From Linepithema humile (lineage: Eukaryota; Arthropoda; Insecta; Hymenoptera; Formicidae): DNA of 64,000 bases. Where the stretch lies: NCBI RefSeq assembly GCF_040581485.1, contig NC_090129.1, positions 32,288,764 through 32,352,763 on the forward strand, read 5' to 3'. This document shows, piece by piece, positions 1 to 11,679 of the stretch. The position numbers and the translations under genes were made by a program. Position 1 is the stretch's first letter. Every line of letters starts with the position of its first letter. Under the pieces are notes generated by a model. It ran no database searches, was not told where the DNA came from, and was given only the letters and a program-made list of their open reading frames with translations.

Positions 1-3000
1 TATATAATAAATATATTACAAAATTGATCATATTGCAAATACAGCTTTTTTCGTACGTGCAATAAACAATTACTGATATCAAACGAAAGTGTGTGCTGTA
101 ATCTGTGTAAAATGTTGTAGTGACTGTTTCTTAATGTATTTCGCTCGCGCATCACCTATTTGTGAGTAAAATTTGTACGCTAAAAGTAGAAAAATCGTAC
201 TGATTCACGTACAAAGCCTCATTAACAAGTTTCAATTTGTCTGCCTGTCTTATCATTGACGCAAAGCAGAGCCGTTATCGTGCTTCAAATCACCGTCATT
301 CAGAAGTATACGGCCGGTCGACAGCGGGGGGAAGAGTTTCACGGTTCGCTGGTTTAAAGTGCTCTCACAAAAAGACCATTATAAATTCCATTAATACTTG
401 CCGGGCATTCGGGCCAAGCCGGGAGTTTAATTATCCCGTGGGCAGGCTCCTCCGTCCGCACCGCTAAGTAACGGGAGGAGGTACACTGAATTAACTAAGA
501 CTCGACAGAACAATCTTCAAGAATTAACAGGTCAGCTCGCGATGGAAGCTATTCTTCAATTTACAACATATATATTATTGTTTACGAGTGACAAGTCGGG
601 CATGATTTTCCACCAATTTCGCAATAGTACACTCAAACAAATATTTCGCTGATGTAGTTAGATTTCTAGATATCGCAACAAAAATGTATCGCTATTTTTC
701 GTATCTGTGAAAACATTGTTTGTCACATACAGAATTTATAGCAGTAATGTTCTAGCAATAGCTTCTGAAAAATTTAGGTACCATTGCTAAATGTTATTCA
801 TTGCATGATCTAACACGTAATTGATCTTATATAGATAGCCGCTTTAGAGAAACTTTCTTTTTAAAGTTCACAAACAATACAGATATATATTCTGTTTCTG
901 TCATCTAAACTGATTAAGTAATTATATATGCAATATCACAACAGTTGCTAATCATTTATCTGTTTTAGTTAATTTTTTACACCTAGAAAATTTTAGCTAT
1001 TATTGCAAGATTATTTTTTTAAGTGTAAAGTTAATATTTAATGCTACATAACGTAATCTGCAGCATTTATTATGTAAAATTTATTCGCGTAATTTCGGTT
1101 GTACGCTTATCGAGTGTGTTACGAAAAATTCTTTATGTTTCTCTGCTCAGATTTTGTAATAATTTAATGATGCAGCAAATTGGAAATTAATAATTATTAT
1201 TATTAATAAACAAATGTGTACATGTAATAAATATATTTATGTGATTTGTGCAAACTTTATGTAATTAACTTTCAATCATATTTTGATTTAAATTTGTTTC
1301 AATTTTTCTTCTTTATGTTCTGCAAATTTCATATTTATCTTTTCACATTGTTAATATTCGATATAATAAATTTTCGATATTACGTTGCGTAATATAATCA
1401 CTCGCAGGCAGATCGTGATATTTAATAAGCAAGTTTGAAACAGTTGGAATAACAAATACAAATCACACAAGCTAACAATGTCAAACGCGCTAGTAACATG
1501 CTTGTAGCAAATGACAGCATAGAAACACGTTACAAGTAAAGAAAGGCTTCGAGTTTCGTCGTGTCGGAAGTTCGTGAGAGCCGCGTATTTCCTATTCGCT
1601 AATCCAAGGAGTTTGCTCTACGGACGGTACGCCGAAGCCGAAGCGAACGCGCTGTGCAAATATGTTTATAGAGTAAAAAGTCTTTTTACTTTACGACGGC
1701 GCGCTGGCAAGGTAACGATTTTCTTCGGGCCGTGGATACACTTTGTTTTCTTAGGATGCAGCCTGATCAGAACAAAAGTTCCGAACTACATACTTCATTG
1801 TAAAGTTTCCGGTTGGTATAACGATCGGTTAGCAAGGCCAGAACTCTCTTTTATTACAGGATTTGTGTAACGAAAAGTAGGGTGTTGTGTCAGCGAAAAC
1901 TCGCAGCCGCAAAGAGTTTCCCTGTACATATATTTTCTGTCAAATCATATTTCGCGCAATCGCATTTCAATGCAATCCTATTCTAATGGATAAGATTGAT
2001 ATTTTTCGATAGATCCTGGATATAAATCTAGACTCACTAGATGAAACCATACATTTAATTATTTAATTAAAAATTCAAGCGCAAAAATTTTGAAACACAG
2101 GAAATGTATGATTTATATTTCGCTGAAATTGAAAAACTTTTCATTAATTAAGCTAAAAACTGAACTAAATACATATATAAAAATATCTTTTCTCATTTAA
2201 TATAAAATGAGAATTTTTTAAAAGGATTTGTTGTGTAAAGATATATACGGTTGGTCAGACAGTTTGTATAAAATTGAATAAGAAAGAGCGTAACAAACAA
2301 TAGCGCATTCGATTTCGTTGAAGAAAAAACGAATGCGAATACAACGCAATCAAGCAATTTATATACAAAAAAGGATGCAGTGAACTCTATGTGTATAGAA
2401 ACACTTAGTCTTTCACGTTTGTTCTGAACAAGTGAACAAAGTTCTCTCGAAAGAGCGTTTTATGAGACTAGTCCTTTGAGAGGCTCGATCGCAATGGCGT
2501 ACCATTATCGACATGCTTCAAAGGCCAATCGAGACTTTGGCTTATCGCCTATTACCAGCCTAACTCGTTTCCATTTAACTTCCGCAACACGGTTGCCTCC
2601 TCTTTCGGTGATTTTGACGATTCACAAACTCTAGTCGCATTATAAATGTATTCGGAAAGAAATTCAAGAAAATTTTATTTAATTAATACGTTTTGTTATT
2701 GTCTCTTTGAAAAACGTAAAAATTTTTATACAAACATAATTATTCGAGTTTTATAATTATCAAAATTCAATTATTAATTTCTATATGCGAGTAACCGAAT
2801 ATATATCAAATGCAGCCACCAAATATAATTATTTTTATTAAATTAACCATCAGATAAAAAAATTGAATGTATTGTCACGTACACAAAGTAGCAATGAGAT
2901 ACTTTTTAGATAAAAATGTTATTAAAAAATTTTTATTAAAAAATTTAATTTCAAGAAAAAAAAAAATATCAAAAGCATGCAATGAAACTATAATGTTTAT

Positions 3001-3329
3001 CAAAAAAGTCGATGTAGCTCGAAGCAACCATTTTCACCAACTAAAACTTTACATATGCTATGTAGATGAGAAGATAAAGAAATGATATTAATATCACAAT
3101 GTGAAAATCATTCAAGGAAATCTAAAATTTAACAAACTAGTATTTCGTAAAATAAAATGTTACGAACTTAAAATTATTTTATCGGGATGTGTCAATTTTT
3201 TTGTTAAACAATGTACGAAGTAGAAAGCTAAATAACAAAGTTCACAGACTGCTTGTTACCAGTAAAGGATTAATTTTCCCACTCTATTTCCGGCTCGAAG
3301 AAAGTATACGAATGCCGGAATGTAGATTG
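1..3329. other. AT-rich non-coding stretch
   Basis: No coding region, RNA gene or recognisable transposon is seen here. The sequence is AT-rich with many short A/T runs. A somewhat GC-richer patch lies at about 240-480 and another at about 1560-1900, but the open frames there are short, mostly lack a proper ATG start and match no family I recognise. It reads as intergenic or intronic DNA. Confidence 0.6.
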
Positions 3330-4130
3330 TGTATTCTTTTAAATCCAATCGAAGATTCTGTTTATGCTGTGATTACATTCTCGCGTGCGTACCCCGTCGC
3401 TCTTTCATCCAACCGAAACGACTCCCGGTATCGAATGACGTTTCAATTACCGCATTCGCGTACCCGGCGGCGTCAAGAGAACAAAAAGCAGAATCGCTAG
3501 AGTACGGGCGGGGCTTCATAAATCCCACAGCGCCGTCTCATTGCAGAGCTCGCTCGCGAGTAACAGCGTACATTTCCGCTCGCAACTCCCAACGCGAAAA
3601 GAACGGATTAAATCCGGTCGGATGTTTGGCAGCGCAACCCGTCGCGAGCGTACGTCGCCCCCGCGCTCTCATCCTCATAAAACACTTTTATCCAATATGT
3701 ATCCAAGATTTCCATAAATTCGCGCATAGTTCTCCGGCGCGTAAAGCATCGTACTCGGAGAGCGGCGGAAATGCGCCATGGAAATATCCCGAAGTAACCA
3801 TTCCGGAGGGGGGGAATTCGACATCGCGCATGGCCGACAACGCGGAGTTCTGATGAATTTGTTTTTGCGACTCCCTTCTTTCGTGCGACAAAGAACCTGC
3901 TTCCTTCTCCACGACGCGACCATGGTTCGTTTATCCGGAAACGGTGGATCGCTCAGGGGCCGACGTTACTTATGAACCCTTTTCTCTCCGACCGAAGAGA
4001 AGAATGGCCGATCCTCTCGACGACGCGTGCGGTCGGCCGTGGTGAAACTTTCGGAGATTCGAAATAAAAGAGCCAGCGGAGTGATGGACAAAGGACCGCG
4101 GACGGATTATTGCGGAAATGTTAAGAAAAA
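3330..4130. other. GC/CpG-richer patch without a recognisable gene
   Basis: Base composition changes visibly to GC- and CpG-rich compared with the flanks. Overlapping open frames occur in several phases on both strands, as expected by chance when stop codons are rare in GC-rich DNA. None shows a domain, a sensible hydrophobicity pattern or a family motif. It could be a promoter-type CpG-rich region or an unrecognised exon, but I cannot support a gene. Confidence 0.4.
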
Positions 4131-4488
4131 CAACCGTGCCTTTGAACAAAAGTGATATTTGTTTCTAGCGCAAATACAAAGCAACGTCGCGTTTGACGAG
4201 CTCCCCGCCGCCCATAATGATTCATTTTTATCTCGTGAAGAACTTATTTATGCCTGCAATATCGTTAAATAAGTAATATAATAACGCACAGGTGGTTTTT
4301 AATCGTGAAAAACTCACATGCCTTTCGCTTTAACCTTTTTATACTAGAGATGCTTTTGTTTTTATCCTTAAAAGCCTTGTGAAAAAGACTCATCATGCCT
4401 TGCTTTCTCATTATTTAGCGTCTTGATACATCGTGTTATTAAAAGTGAAATTTATCAAGATTAAGAATAATTAAAGATTAAAATGCTT

Positions 4489-4922
4489 ACGGCACTATAG
4501 TTTTTCTCGGCGGCGTTTAGTGTGCGGCTTGCGTACGCGATTACGCGTTCGCCCTCGGCGAAGTTTTGTGTCAAAACGGCGCCGAGGCCGTAGTTGCTTG
4601 CGTCGGTTTGTAAGCTAAACGGTAACCGGAAGTCGGGACAGGCGAGTACGGGCGCTGTTATTAGTGCCCTCTTGAGGGCGTTGAAGGCGTTTTCCTCCTC
4701 CGACCCCCATTGCCAGCGCGCGTTTTTACGGGTTAGCCGCGTGAGCGGCGCGGAGAGGGTGGAAAAGTTTTCCACAAAACGGCGGTACCATGACGCCATG
4801 CCGAGAAATTGGCGGACCTTCCGGATGGTAGTAGGAGCGGGCCATTGAGCGACCGCGCTTATTTTAGCGGGGTCGGTGTGGATGCCGTCCCGTGTTATTA
4901 TATGGCCGAGGTAGGCTAGCTC
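4489..4922 (-). pseudogene. Ty3/gypsy retrotransposon pol fragment (RT thumb plus start of RNase H)
   Basis: The minus strand encodes about 145 residues typical of Ty3/gypsy pol. In order there is the end of the reverse transcriptase palm (LGHIITRDGI), then the connecting region (KVRQFLGMASWYRRFV, followed by a PLTRLT block), then the opening of RNase H with its first catalytic Asp in LQTDASNYGLGAVL. The match begins abruptly at about 4922 without the upstream YVDD-containing RT. It stops abruptly after AEKNYSA at about 4489, where the family would continue through RNase H into integrase. No LTRs are visible nearby. This is a dead fragment, not a cellular gene. The frame is intact over the fragment, so it may be fairly young. 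Confidence 0.9.
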
Positions 4923-5074
4923 GCTTCCCGGGGTTTGACGCGCTCTGGCGCGAGGGTGAGTACGGCGGTCGAGAATTTCGCGAAATCTTCGTCGGGTAGC
5001 TGGCGGCGGTTCGTGGCTTCCTTACGAAGGCGGGCCTGGTAAATTGGAACGCGGTAGTAGTATATCAAAGGCAT
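4923..5074 (-). pseudogene. gag-like fragment fused to the gypsy pol fragment
   Basis: Immediately upstream of the pol fragment on the minus strand, in a different reading frame, is a short stretch starting at an ATG at 5074. It contains YQARLRKEATNRRQLPDED followed by FAKFSTAVLTLA. The pattern of a basic stretch, then Q-x-x-D-E-D-F-A and a hydrophobic helix, resembles the capsid part of Ty3/gypsy Gag. If so, everything between gag and the RT palm has been deleted and the two ends joined at about 4920-4945. The assignment is by pattern only. It could instead be unrelated flanking sequence. Confidence 0.35.
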
Positions 5075-5144
5075 TGTGTTGCTTTTCGTAGTTGACGTGA
5101 ATCGGTTGTGCTGACTTGGGCAAGACTGACTTTTTCGTTCCGTT

Positions 5145-6660
5145 ACAAATGACTCTTTGACTTAACAGGCTACCGACATCGCTGGAACGAAGAAGCAAAT
5201 CTTAGCTATGAGATGCATTGAAAACCCGACTCTGTTAGATATATTTGCGGAAGCCAGTCAGTGAAAGAAGCGTTCGCCAGTCGCGAATAAAGGCAAGATG
5301 GAGTGCACAATGATGTTGGAGAACGGGCTGCTGTAGAAAAGGCGGACAACGGTAAAGAAATGCGAACAGAGATGCAAGGAAGATCTTCTTTTTCGCGTGA
5401 CATCGCCGAAGTGTTTGGCGTCTTCGTAAAGCAATGACTAAATTTCTGAACTAAATTTCTAACGATAATTTTCGCGATGCTTTGCCACCCCTGCGTCCAC
5501 GATCGGTTCTCTTTGTTGCCGGATAACATTAGAGTCTTGGTTTTCTGCCAAGCGCGCATACATCTACCAGCGCGCGTGTAGGAGCGCTGAGAAAATGTGA
5601 GAGTACGTAATCCATAATAAGCCTCAATTGATGTTTTTCCGCGTTTAATCAACGATGTAAACAAATCGTATAGCTATTCAATATTTAAACTAGAAACTTT
5701 GATAAATTATTCTTGAAGAATATGGATGAATTTATCTTTCCCAAGAGACATATATTTATGATTTAACATTAAGATAACAATGAATAATTTATAAGATAAT
5801 TAATTTTTAATAATTAATAACTGAAACAACAATTGCCAAAAATCTAATAATTTTTAGCTTAAATATCACGAAAAGTTTTTATAAGACGACAAGTTTCAAG
5901 GCGATACAAATTTATTGAAAAAAAAAGAAAAGAGTTGCTTACAAATTGCATGAGGATCAATTTCCTGCTGTCTCTTACATTTATTCAAGGACACGTCGTA
6001 TACATATCTGCGAATCACATCTGCGATTTCTTCACCGTCCTCCTACTTTTGCCTCGCCTCGGCCAAACTCGCTCACGGAAGACGCTCTTCTCTTTCGCAA
6101 TCCGTTTCTCCTCGTCTTCTTTGTATGCTACGCGCGGCTTTGCACGGTAGGGAATCGATTGTCAGTCTATTCGGGCTCCGTTTTCGAGCGCGCGCGCGCG
6201 CCCGCCAACCCTTTACGACCACGTAGTATCGTGAAAGACGACGCGTTATTCACGGGGACTACCGTCGCGCTCATTCCGCAGCACACATCGTCGAAATTAA
6301 ATTCTCCGTGCTGGCGCCCTGTGGCCCTCCCCAACCCCCCGTTGCCGGTCTCCTCGGACTCTTCAAAGGACGGCTTATCTAGCGTCGCTCCTTGACCGCG
6401 GTGTGGAGAACAAGCATAAATACTTGCACCAAGTCTTAGTCATCCGTTTAATTTCCGTCCACTTTTCCTCTGTCTTTGTCTCCCTCTTTGTCTCCCTCCC
6501 TCTCTCTCTCTCTCTCATACCTCCATTCCTTCATTCAACACAAGAGGCAATTACGCGATGAGATCACAATACGCGGTTTATAGTGTGCTTCCTCCACTGC
6601 GCGTAATATTTGCGAATAAAGTTTAGATTTTCATAATAAGCCTCTTATTGCAATTATTAC
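5145..6660. other. Non-coding stretch with a CT microsatellite
   Basis: No recognisable gene. A 152-codon minus-strand open frame spans about 5206-5664 but matches nothing I know and may be part of an old degraded repeat next to the gypsy fragment. A GC-alternating run lies at 6188-6201, and a CT-rich microsatellite at 6488-6516. A GC-richer block at 6000-6400 contains only chance frames. Confidence 0.5.
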
Positions 6661-8700
6661 TGCAATAAAATATGTGAGTTTATTTAAAATTCAGGAAAAA
6701 AAGACTTTTCAGTTTTCTAGATTTTTGCAAAAATATCGTATCAAATTTTGGTAAGGATTTTAGCTTTTTGTGGAGCGAGCAATTTATAAAATATGTTTCT
6801 GGAATTTGTTTGAGAAATATTGATTCAATTATCAAGATTTTATTTACGATGAGAGTTTTATCTTCGGAATTCAATTTTACGTCGGCAAACATGTCACGCG
6901 TCGCTTGCGTTGTGTTGTACACCTGCTGCACTTGTATTTCTGAAACATTGAATCTACGCGCAGAAAAAAAATGTCTTGCACCGTATTGAGTGCATTTGGA
7001 AATTATTTAAGAACGATTCATTCAATTCCGATATGGTCGGTGCAGTCGATACTGAAACCCGTATATCAGGCGGATTTTCTTGTACCGAAGGCGAGGGCAC
7101 GTGGATTTATAGTACGTTTTTATCGTATTTCAACTTAACTGCTCCACATATGTTTCGACGTCAACGCAAGTACGTTAAAGTCACGAACACGAGATTCTTC
7201 TTACCACCATTTTGCCTCCGGCAGCTATTCCGCAGTTTCCCGTTATTGCGCGCACTCGCTTATTTCCGCGAACGCGAAGGAACGGCCATTGGGCAACTCG
7301 TGATTTCGCGGATCCACATTTGTCACGAGTCTCACGATGGTAAATCTACATCTTGCGAAATTGTTTCCCGATATTACCGTTCAATTGTTTCCGAAGCTAG
7401 AACATCACCAGCTGCTAGTCGTGAAAAGACTGCAAAATGTATAAACAAGTTCTGTTTTTAGGGGAGGAAGAAAGTTATCGCGCGCGCGCGCGCGCGCGCT
7501 TGCTCGTCGTATCGTTCAACTGACCGTTGACAATAGCAGTGTTTAGAGTCAGAATCCAGCGGTTTTAATAAAAAGTTTATTTATCGGTATTTGGATCGAA
7601 AACGTCGTGACGTTGCAATCAAAACGCGCCGCAAGGCATTTTTATTTCGATTCGGAGGAAAAGGTACAGGATCAGAATGCCAAGCAGCCGCCGTTTGCGG
7701 CATAGGAAAGAGAAAGCGGAGAGAAAAATGGAATTTCGTTATTGTATAAAGGTGGGCAAAGTCGTGCTTCTATAAAATTTCATCTCTGTTTATGCCGGCG
7801 CACGCCGCTTCTATTAAATTGAAACCGTCATTCACGCTACAAGGATACATAATACACTTACATATGTAAATGCAGATTTCATCCGCCTTTAAATTTATCC
7901 CTCTTTTGCATGTAAGAAACTTGTATGTATCAGCCCTCACTTACGATCCATTTCTTGCGGTGACATTTTTTCTCAATATTCATCGATCAATTAATTATAA
8001 TCAATTCCAATTTATTTCTTAACCATTCTTTATTCATATTTAATAATTCTAATATATTTGCAGGAATGTTATAGTAACAATAATTTTTCGGACAAAAGTT
8101 TTTTTAAACTGCTCAAATATTTTTTGACTCCCTATTTTGAATAAATCGTCGTTACAAAATATTTTTACAAAAAGAATTAATAAATTTACCTTGAGTTAAA
8201 TATTATTGTAACCGATGCACCAATAATTTATAACAGCTATAAATTGCTAAATGTTCATTAACATCAATATGCAGATTTATTTTTTGTTTGTTCTTACTAC
8301 TTTAAGGCTATATGAAAGAACTTGAACTTCATTTTTTTTACTTCAAATTAATGGTCAGTAAACTTAGCATTTGTATAGAATTTAAAATTATTTTCAGCTA
8401 TGAGTAAGACGCTTTTTTGTGCATTTTAATTAATAACATAATTAACCTAAATAATTAATAAACATAATTAATCCAAATAAACCTAATTAACAAACCCAAG
8501 AAATATTTGAAACAAACATAAAGCAGAAACGCGGACTCTATTCAATAGATTCTATTATAGATTCTATTAAACAAGTCGTGCGCATTTTGAACACCAGTGA
8601 TAAATTAATCAGAGATAAAAATGCTAATTAGAATATGTAAAAAAAGAATCTAGTATACAATATTTAATATTTATTTAATATGTCTAAAAAAAGTATATTT
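6661..8700. other. Non-coding stretch with a CG microsatellite
   Basis: No gene is recognisable. A perfect (CG)n run occupies 7479-7499. A 161-codon frame at 6976-7461 has no family features. The 8430-8500 part is a low-complexity AT repeat of units like ACATAATTAA / CCTAATTAA, and 8530-8570 repeats ATTCTATTA several times. Confidence 0.5.
7479..7499. repeat. (CG)n microsatellite
   Basis: Uninterrupted CG alternation of 21 bases. Confidence 0.95.
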
Positions 8701-8702
8701 TT

Positions 8703-8757
8703 TTACGATTTCACGATTCTCTATATACATATATACGATTCTCTATATATATATATA
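8703..8757. repeat. Short tandem ACGATTCTCTATATA repeat and TA microsatellite
   Basis: Degenerate repeats of ACGATTCTCTATATA run directly into a TA alternation that is the insertion site of the palindromic element. A related run with units like TATATATAATAAATC continues on the other side at about 9631-9705. Confidence 0.75.
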
Positions 8758-8865
8758 CAGGGTGAGGCAAAAGTATGGAAACCCCCGAATAAGTTTTGAG
8801 GAAGGCATTTTACGAAAAAATGTTAAATACAAAAGTTTTAGGAAATTTTTCTGGCTTTTCAATGG

Positions 8866-8904
8866 TGACCTTGGATTTGACCTTGACCGTGACCTTGAAG
8901 GTCA
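8866..8904. promoter_or_regulatory. Cluster of nuclear-receptor-type half-sites (left arm)
   Basis: Inside the left arm lie TGACCTTGG (8866-8874), TGACCTTGA (8878-8886), TGACCTTGA (8890-8898) and TGAAGGTCA (8896-8904). TCAAGGTCA is the known extended half-site of monomeric FTZ-F1 and ERR-type nuclear receptors. Two exact copies are present here on the minus strand. Function is inferred only. Confidence 0.35.
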
Positions 8905-9471
8905 GAGTAATTTTTTAAAATAGAAACCCCTATTTTTTATTCCAAAATCTAATAGCTGGTGTCAAGAGCTTTTCAAAACACTATAATGAAGTTATTTTTC
9001 ATTAAGTACTTTTCGAGTTATGAGGCTTGTAAATTACAGTATTTTGACATAAAATACAAAATATCTTGTAAAACATTCAATTTTTGGGAATCTTACCTTA
9101 ATACTTTTATGCATAAAATAATGAGACGAATCAATTGGTATAAAGAAAACACATAGTTGCTTTCAAGAAAAAATATGTAGTTTGCAACATGCACACAACT
9201 GCATACTTTTTTTTAAAACCAATGTGTTTTCTTTATACCAATTGATTCGTCTCATTATTTTATGCATAAAAGTATTAAGGTAAGATTCCCAAAAATTGAA
9301 TGTTTTACAAGATATTTTGTATTTTATGTCAAAATACTGTAATTTACAAGCCTCATAACTCGAAAAGTACTTAATGAAAAATAACTTCATTATAGTGTTT
9401 TGAAAAGCTCTTGACACCAGCTATTAGATTTTGGAATAAAAAATAGGGGTTTCCATTTTAAAAAAATTACT

Positions 9472-9525
9472 CTGACCTTCAAATGACCTTCAAGGTCACG
9501 GTCAAGGTCAAATCCAAGATCACCA
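9472..9525. promoter_or_regulatory. Cluster of nuclear-receptor-type half-sites (right arm)
   Basis: This is the mirror cluster in the right arm. It has TCAAGGTCA at 9490-9498 and again at 9502-9510, plus two TGACCTTCA copies created by the extra 12 nt and one decayed copy (CCAAGATCA). It has one more half-site than the left arm. Function is inferred only. Confidence 0.35.
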
Positions 9526-9630
9526 TTAAAAAGCCAGAGAAATTTCCTAAAACTTTTGTATTTAACATTTTTTCGTAAAATGCCTTCCTCAAAACTTATT
9601 CGGGGGTTTCCATACTTTTGCCTCACCCTG

Positions 9631-9710
9631 TATATATATATATATATATCTATATATGTAGAGTCGATCTTTATATATATAATAAATCCCTATATATATA
9701 ATAAATCGAA
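9631..9710. repeat. TA microsatellite and TATATATAATAAATC tandem units
   Basis: A TA run directly follows the palindromic element, then two copies of a TATATATAATAAATC-type unit. It is the continuation of the repeat into which the element inserted. Confidence 0.8.
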
Positions 9711-10366
9711 CTTTGTTACTCACTATATTTAGCGGTAACACTGGATTTGATTATCAAATCTGGATGTGTGTATTGTTTATTATCATTTGAAAACACACAC
9801 ATAAATTGCAAAATGGTGTAAATTTGAATTAGGTATTTACATATTTCGCTAACGTTATCGTAGATTTAATCGTAGTTTAACATTTTTGCATCACTTTTTT
9901 ATCACAGCATTAAAAAACATAGAATAAGTGACATAGCACAAATATATTCCGTCCTTCAGCACTAACGTGAAACATTATTGTTCCGCATAACATAAAATTT
10001 TCATAAAATTTAAATAATTTAATAAAAAAAAAATTTAGAAAAATATCAAATATTAATATAATAATTTTAAGGAAAACAAATAAGATGCACTTGTATATAT
10101 TGTAATCTTTAAATAAATTTTAATAATCTTTTTTTATATTAATCAATTAATGTTAATATTGTTGGATATAAGTGAAAGTACTAATTTTTAATAAAAATAT
10201 ACATCAAGAACTTGATAAAAAAGTTCTCACAAACGAATTAAAAGAAAGATTCTTTTTAGAAGATATTGGACGATAGATTATACACTGTGAAATAAATATT
10301 AATTTTTCAAAAAATTATAAATTATAAATATAAAATATGAATTATGAATCATGATTATCAGTCATT
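9711..10366. other. AT-rich non-coding stretch
   Basis: Nothing recognisable is seen. The sequence is very AT-rich, with no open frame of interest and no RNA gene. Confidence 0.6.
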
Positions 10367-10374
10367 CTTTATAT

Positions 10375-10694
10375 CAATGCTACCCAATCTTTTGTATATG
10401 CAAGCTACTTTTTTTTAATAGAACGACTTCGCGATCCACTCATATACGGAAAAGAAAAATAATATTAAATATATAATTAAAATATAATTTCAACATTTAT
10501 TAAACACATCAATAGAGACAAACTAGGTATCAAAATATAAAGAAATTAATAGAAACAAAATAAATATTAAAATTAGAAACCTAAATTTTATAATAAAATT
10601 AAACAAAGTCATTTTATAAAACATTTTATAAAAATCAAAATGTGAAGAAGATCTATCAAAAAGCACTTTGCGATTGACTGGTTGGGCATCCCTG
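10375..10694. mobile_element. hAT-type non-autonomous element, copy C (320 bp, 8-bp target duplication)
   Basis: The left end CAATGCTACCCAATC and the complement of the right end CAGGGATGCCCAACC fit hAT terminal inverted repeats. The flanking octamers are CTTTATAT (10367-10374) and CTTTATAC (10695-10702), an 8-bp target duplication with one difference. The right 55 bp (reverse complement) match the left end of the 12.6-kb element, including TTTTTGATAGATCTTCTTC against TTTTTTGATAGATTTTCTTC. There is no transposase coding capacity. Confidence 0.75.
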
Positions 10695-10739
10695 CTTTAT
10701 ACTATTATCTAATATAGAATATTATACTATTACATATAT

Positions 10740-10855
10740 CGGTCGACGTATTTTTTGATAGATTTTTTTTCATATTTTTATTTTTACTTAGTTTATTTTG
10801 TCTCTATTGATATGTTTAATATCATGTTTAACATCACAAAAATTGGGCATTACTG
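10740..10855. mobile_element. hAT-type element, copy A (left end missing)
   Basis: From TTTTTTGATAGATTTTTTTTC onward this tracks the 12.6-kb element closely: the ATTTTTATTTTTACTTAG block, TGTCTCTATTGATATGTTTAATATCATG, and the right end ATTGGGCATTACTG. The CAGAGGTACTCAACC left terminus is absent, so it is truncated or has diverged at about 10740. It is in the opposite orientation to copy C, which ends 46 bp away, so the two form a loose inverted pair. Confidence 0.65.
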
Positions 10856-11660
10856 GTACAGAGTGATAAATAATAAATGTATAAAAATATAGAAAAATAA
10901 AATACATACCATTACCAAAACAAATTATGAAATCACTAATATAATCTTTTTATGTCAATAAGTTAAATAAAAAAAAAGAAAACTAATACTAAAATAAAGT
11001 ACAATGAATAAGAATGATTCTCTATTCCCTCCCACATTTCGTCTTCTGGTAGAAGAGGGAGAGATATATTAAAACTCAGACTTCGAAATATGACACTGCA
11101 GTCTGAATCAAGCTGTTGTAGGAAATTATTATGTTTTAGTTAGTAACTTAAACTTCATCGGTAAGTTTTTTATTTAAAATATTGAATTAGATTATAAATA
11201 TAATTATTTCAATTAGCTTCTAATAAAATGCAACATTGATAAATGTTTTTATTTATTAAAATTTGCTCAATAATTGTAAAATTTAACGATAATGACAAAA
11301 GGACTTTTTCTACTTATTTCCATAAAATTATATAAATTCCATTATAAAATCAGTGCTCAAACTAAAAAAAAACGCAGTAAATTGTTTAAATATTTTACTT
11401 TGATGTATTCTTGTCATAAAAGTATTTTCCTTGAAGAGGTAATATTTCTTTAAAGATAATATTTCTCTCTTCCGCGATTATGATAATCAGAAATTTTTTA
11501 CAACCAAAAAGAAATCTCAATAGCAATATGCATCCATTTATACAACAACAAATCGGATAAATAAATAAAACAAGAAACCAATAAGTAGTCAATCAAATGG
11601 CATCTCAGTGGAAGATTGCTCGAATTTAATCATTTGTGCATCTCTGTAATAAAATATATC
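10856..11660. other. AT-rich non-coding stretch
   Basis: The first ~50 bases (to about 10910) are homologous to the sequence flanking the 12.6-kb element (see findings). The rest is AT-rich with no supportable gene. A 65-codon minus-strand frame at 11395-11592 is low-complexity and matches nothing I recognise. Confidence 0.5.
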
Positions 11661-11679
11661 GAATGCGTACCGGAATGGC

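Larger units (their letters stand above)
8758..9630. mobile_element. Fold-back (palindromic) mariner-like MITE, 873 bp
   Basis: The whole element is one long inverted repeat. The left arm 8758-9154 (397 nt) is the near-identical reverse complement of the right arm 9222-9630 (409 nt), with a 67-nt spacer. The ends read CAGGGTGAGGCAAAAGTATG and its complement, and each is flanked by TA inside a TA microsatellite. This is consistent with the TA target preference of Tc1/mariner elements, although the duplication itself cannot be resolved in TA repeats. The arms differ by a few substitutions and by a 12-nt segment present only in the right arm near 9474-9486. No transposase is encoded. The same 65-codon open frame appears in each arm on opposite strands (8959-9156 plus, 9163-9417 minus) simply because the arms are copies. 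Confidence 0.9.

Noticed and set aside
5206..5664. A 152-codon minus-strand open frame next to the gypsy fragment
   Set aside because: No similarity to Ty3/gypsy or any other family I know, and no fitting continuation. It was kept only as a note in the region entry.
8959..9417. Identical small ORFs on opposite strands within the palindromic element
   Set aside because: They are the same sequence read from the two inverted arms. The peptide has no family features, and the coincidence is explained by the palindrome.
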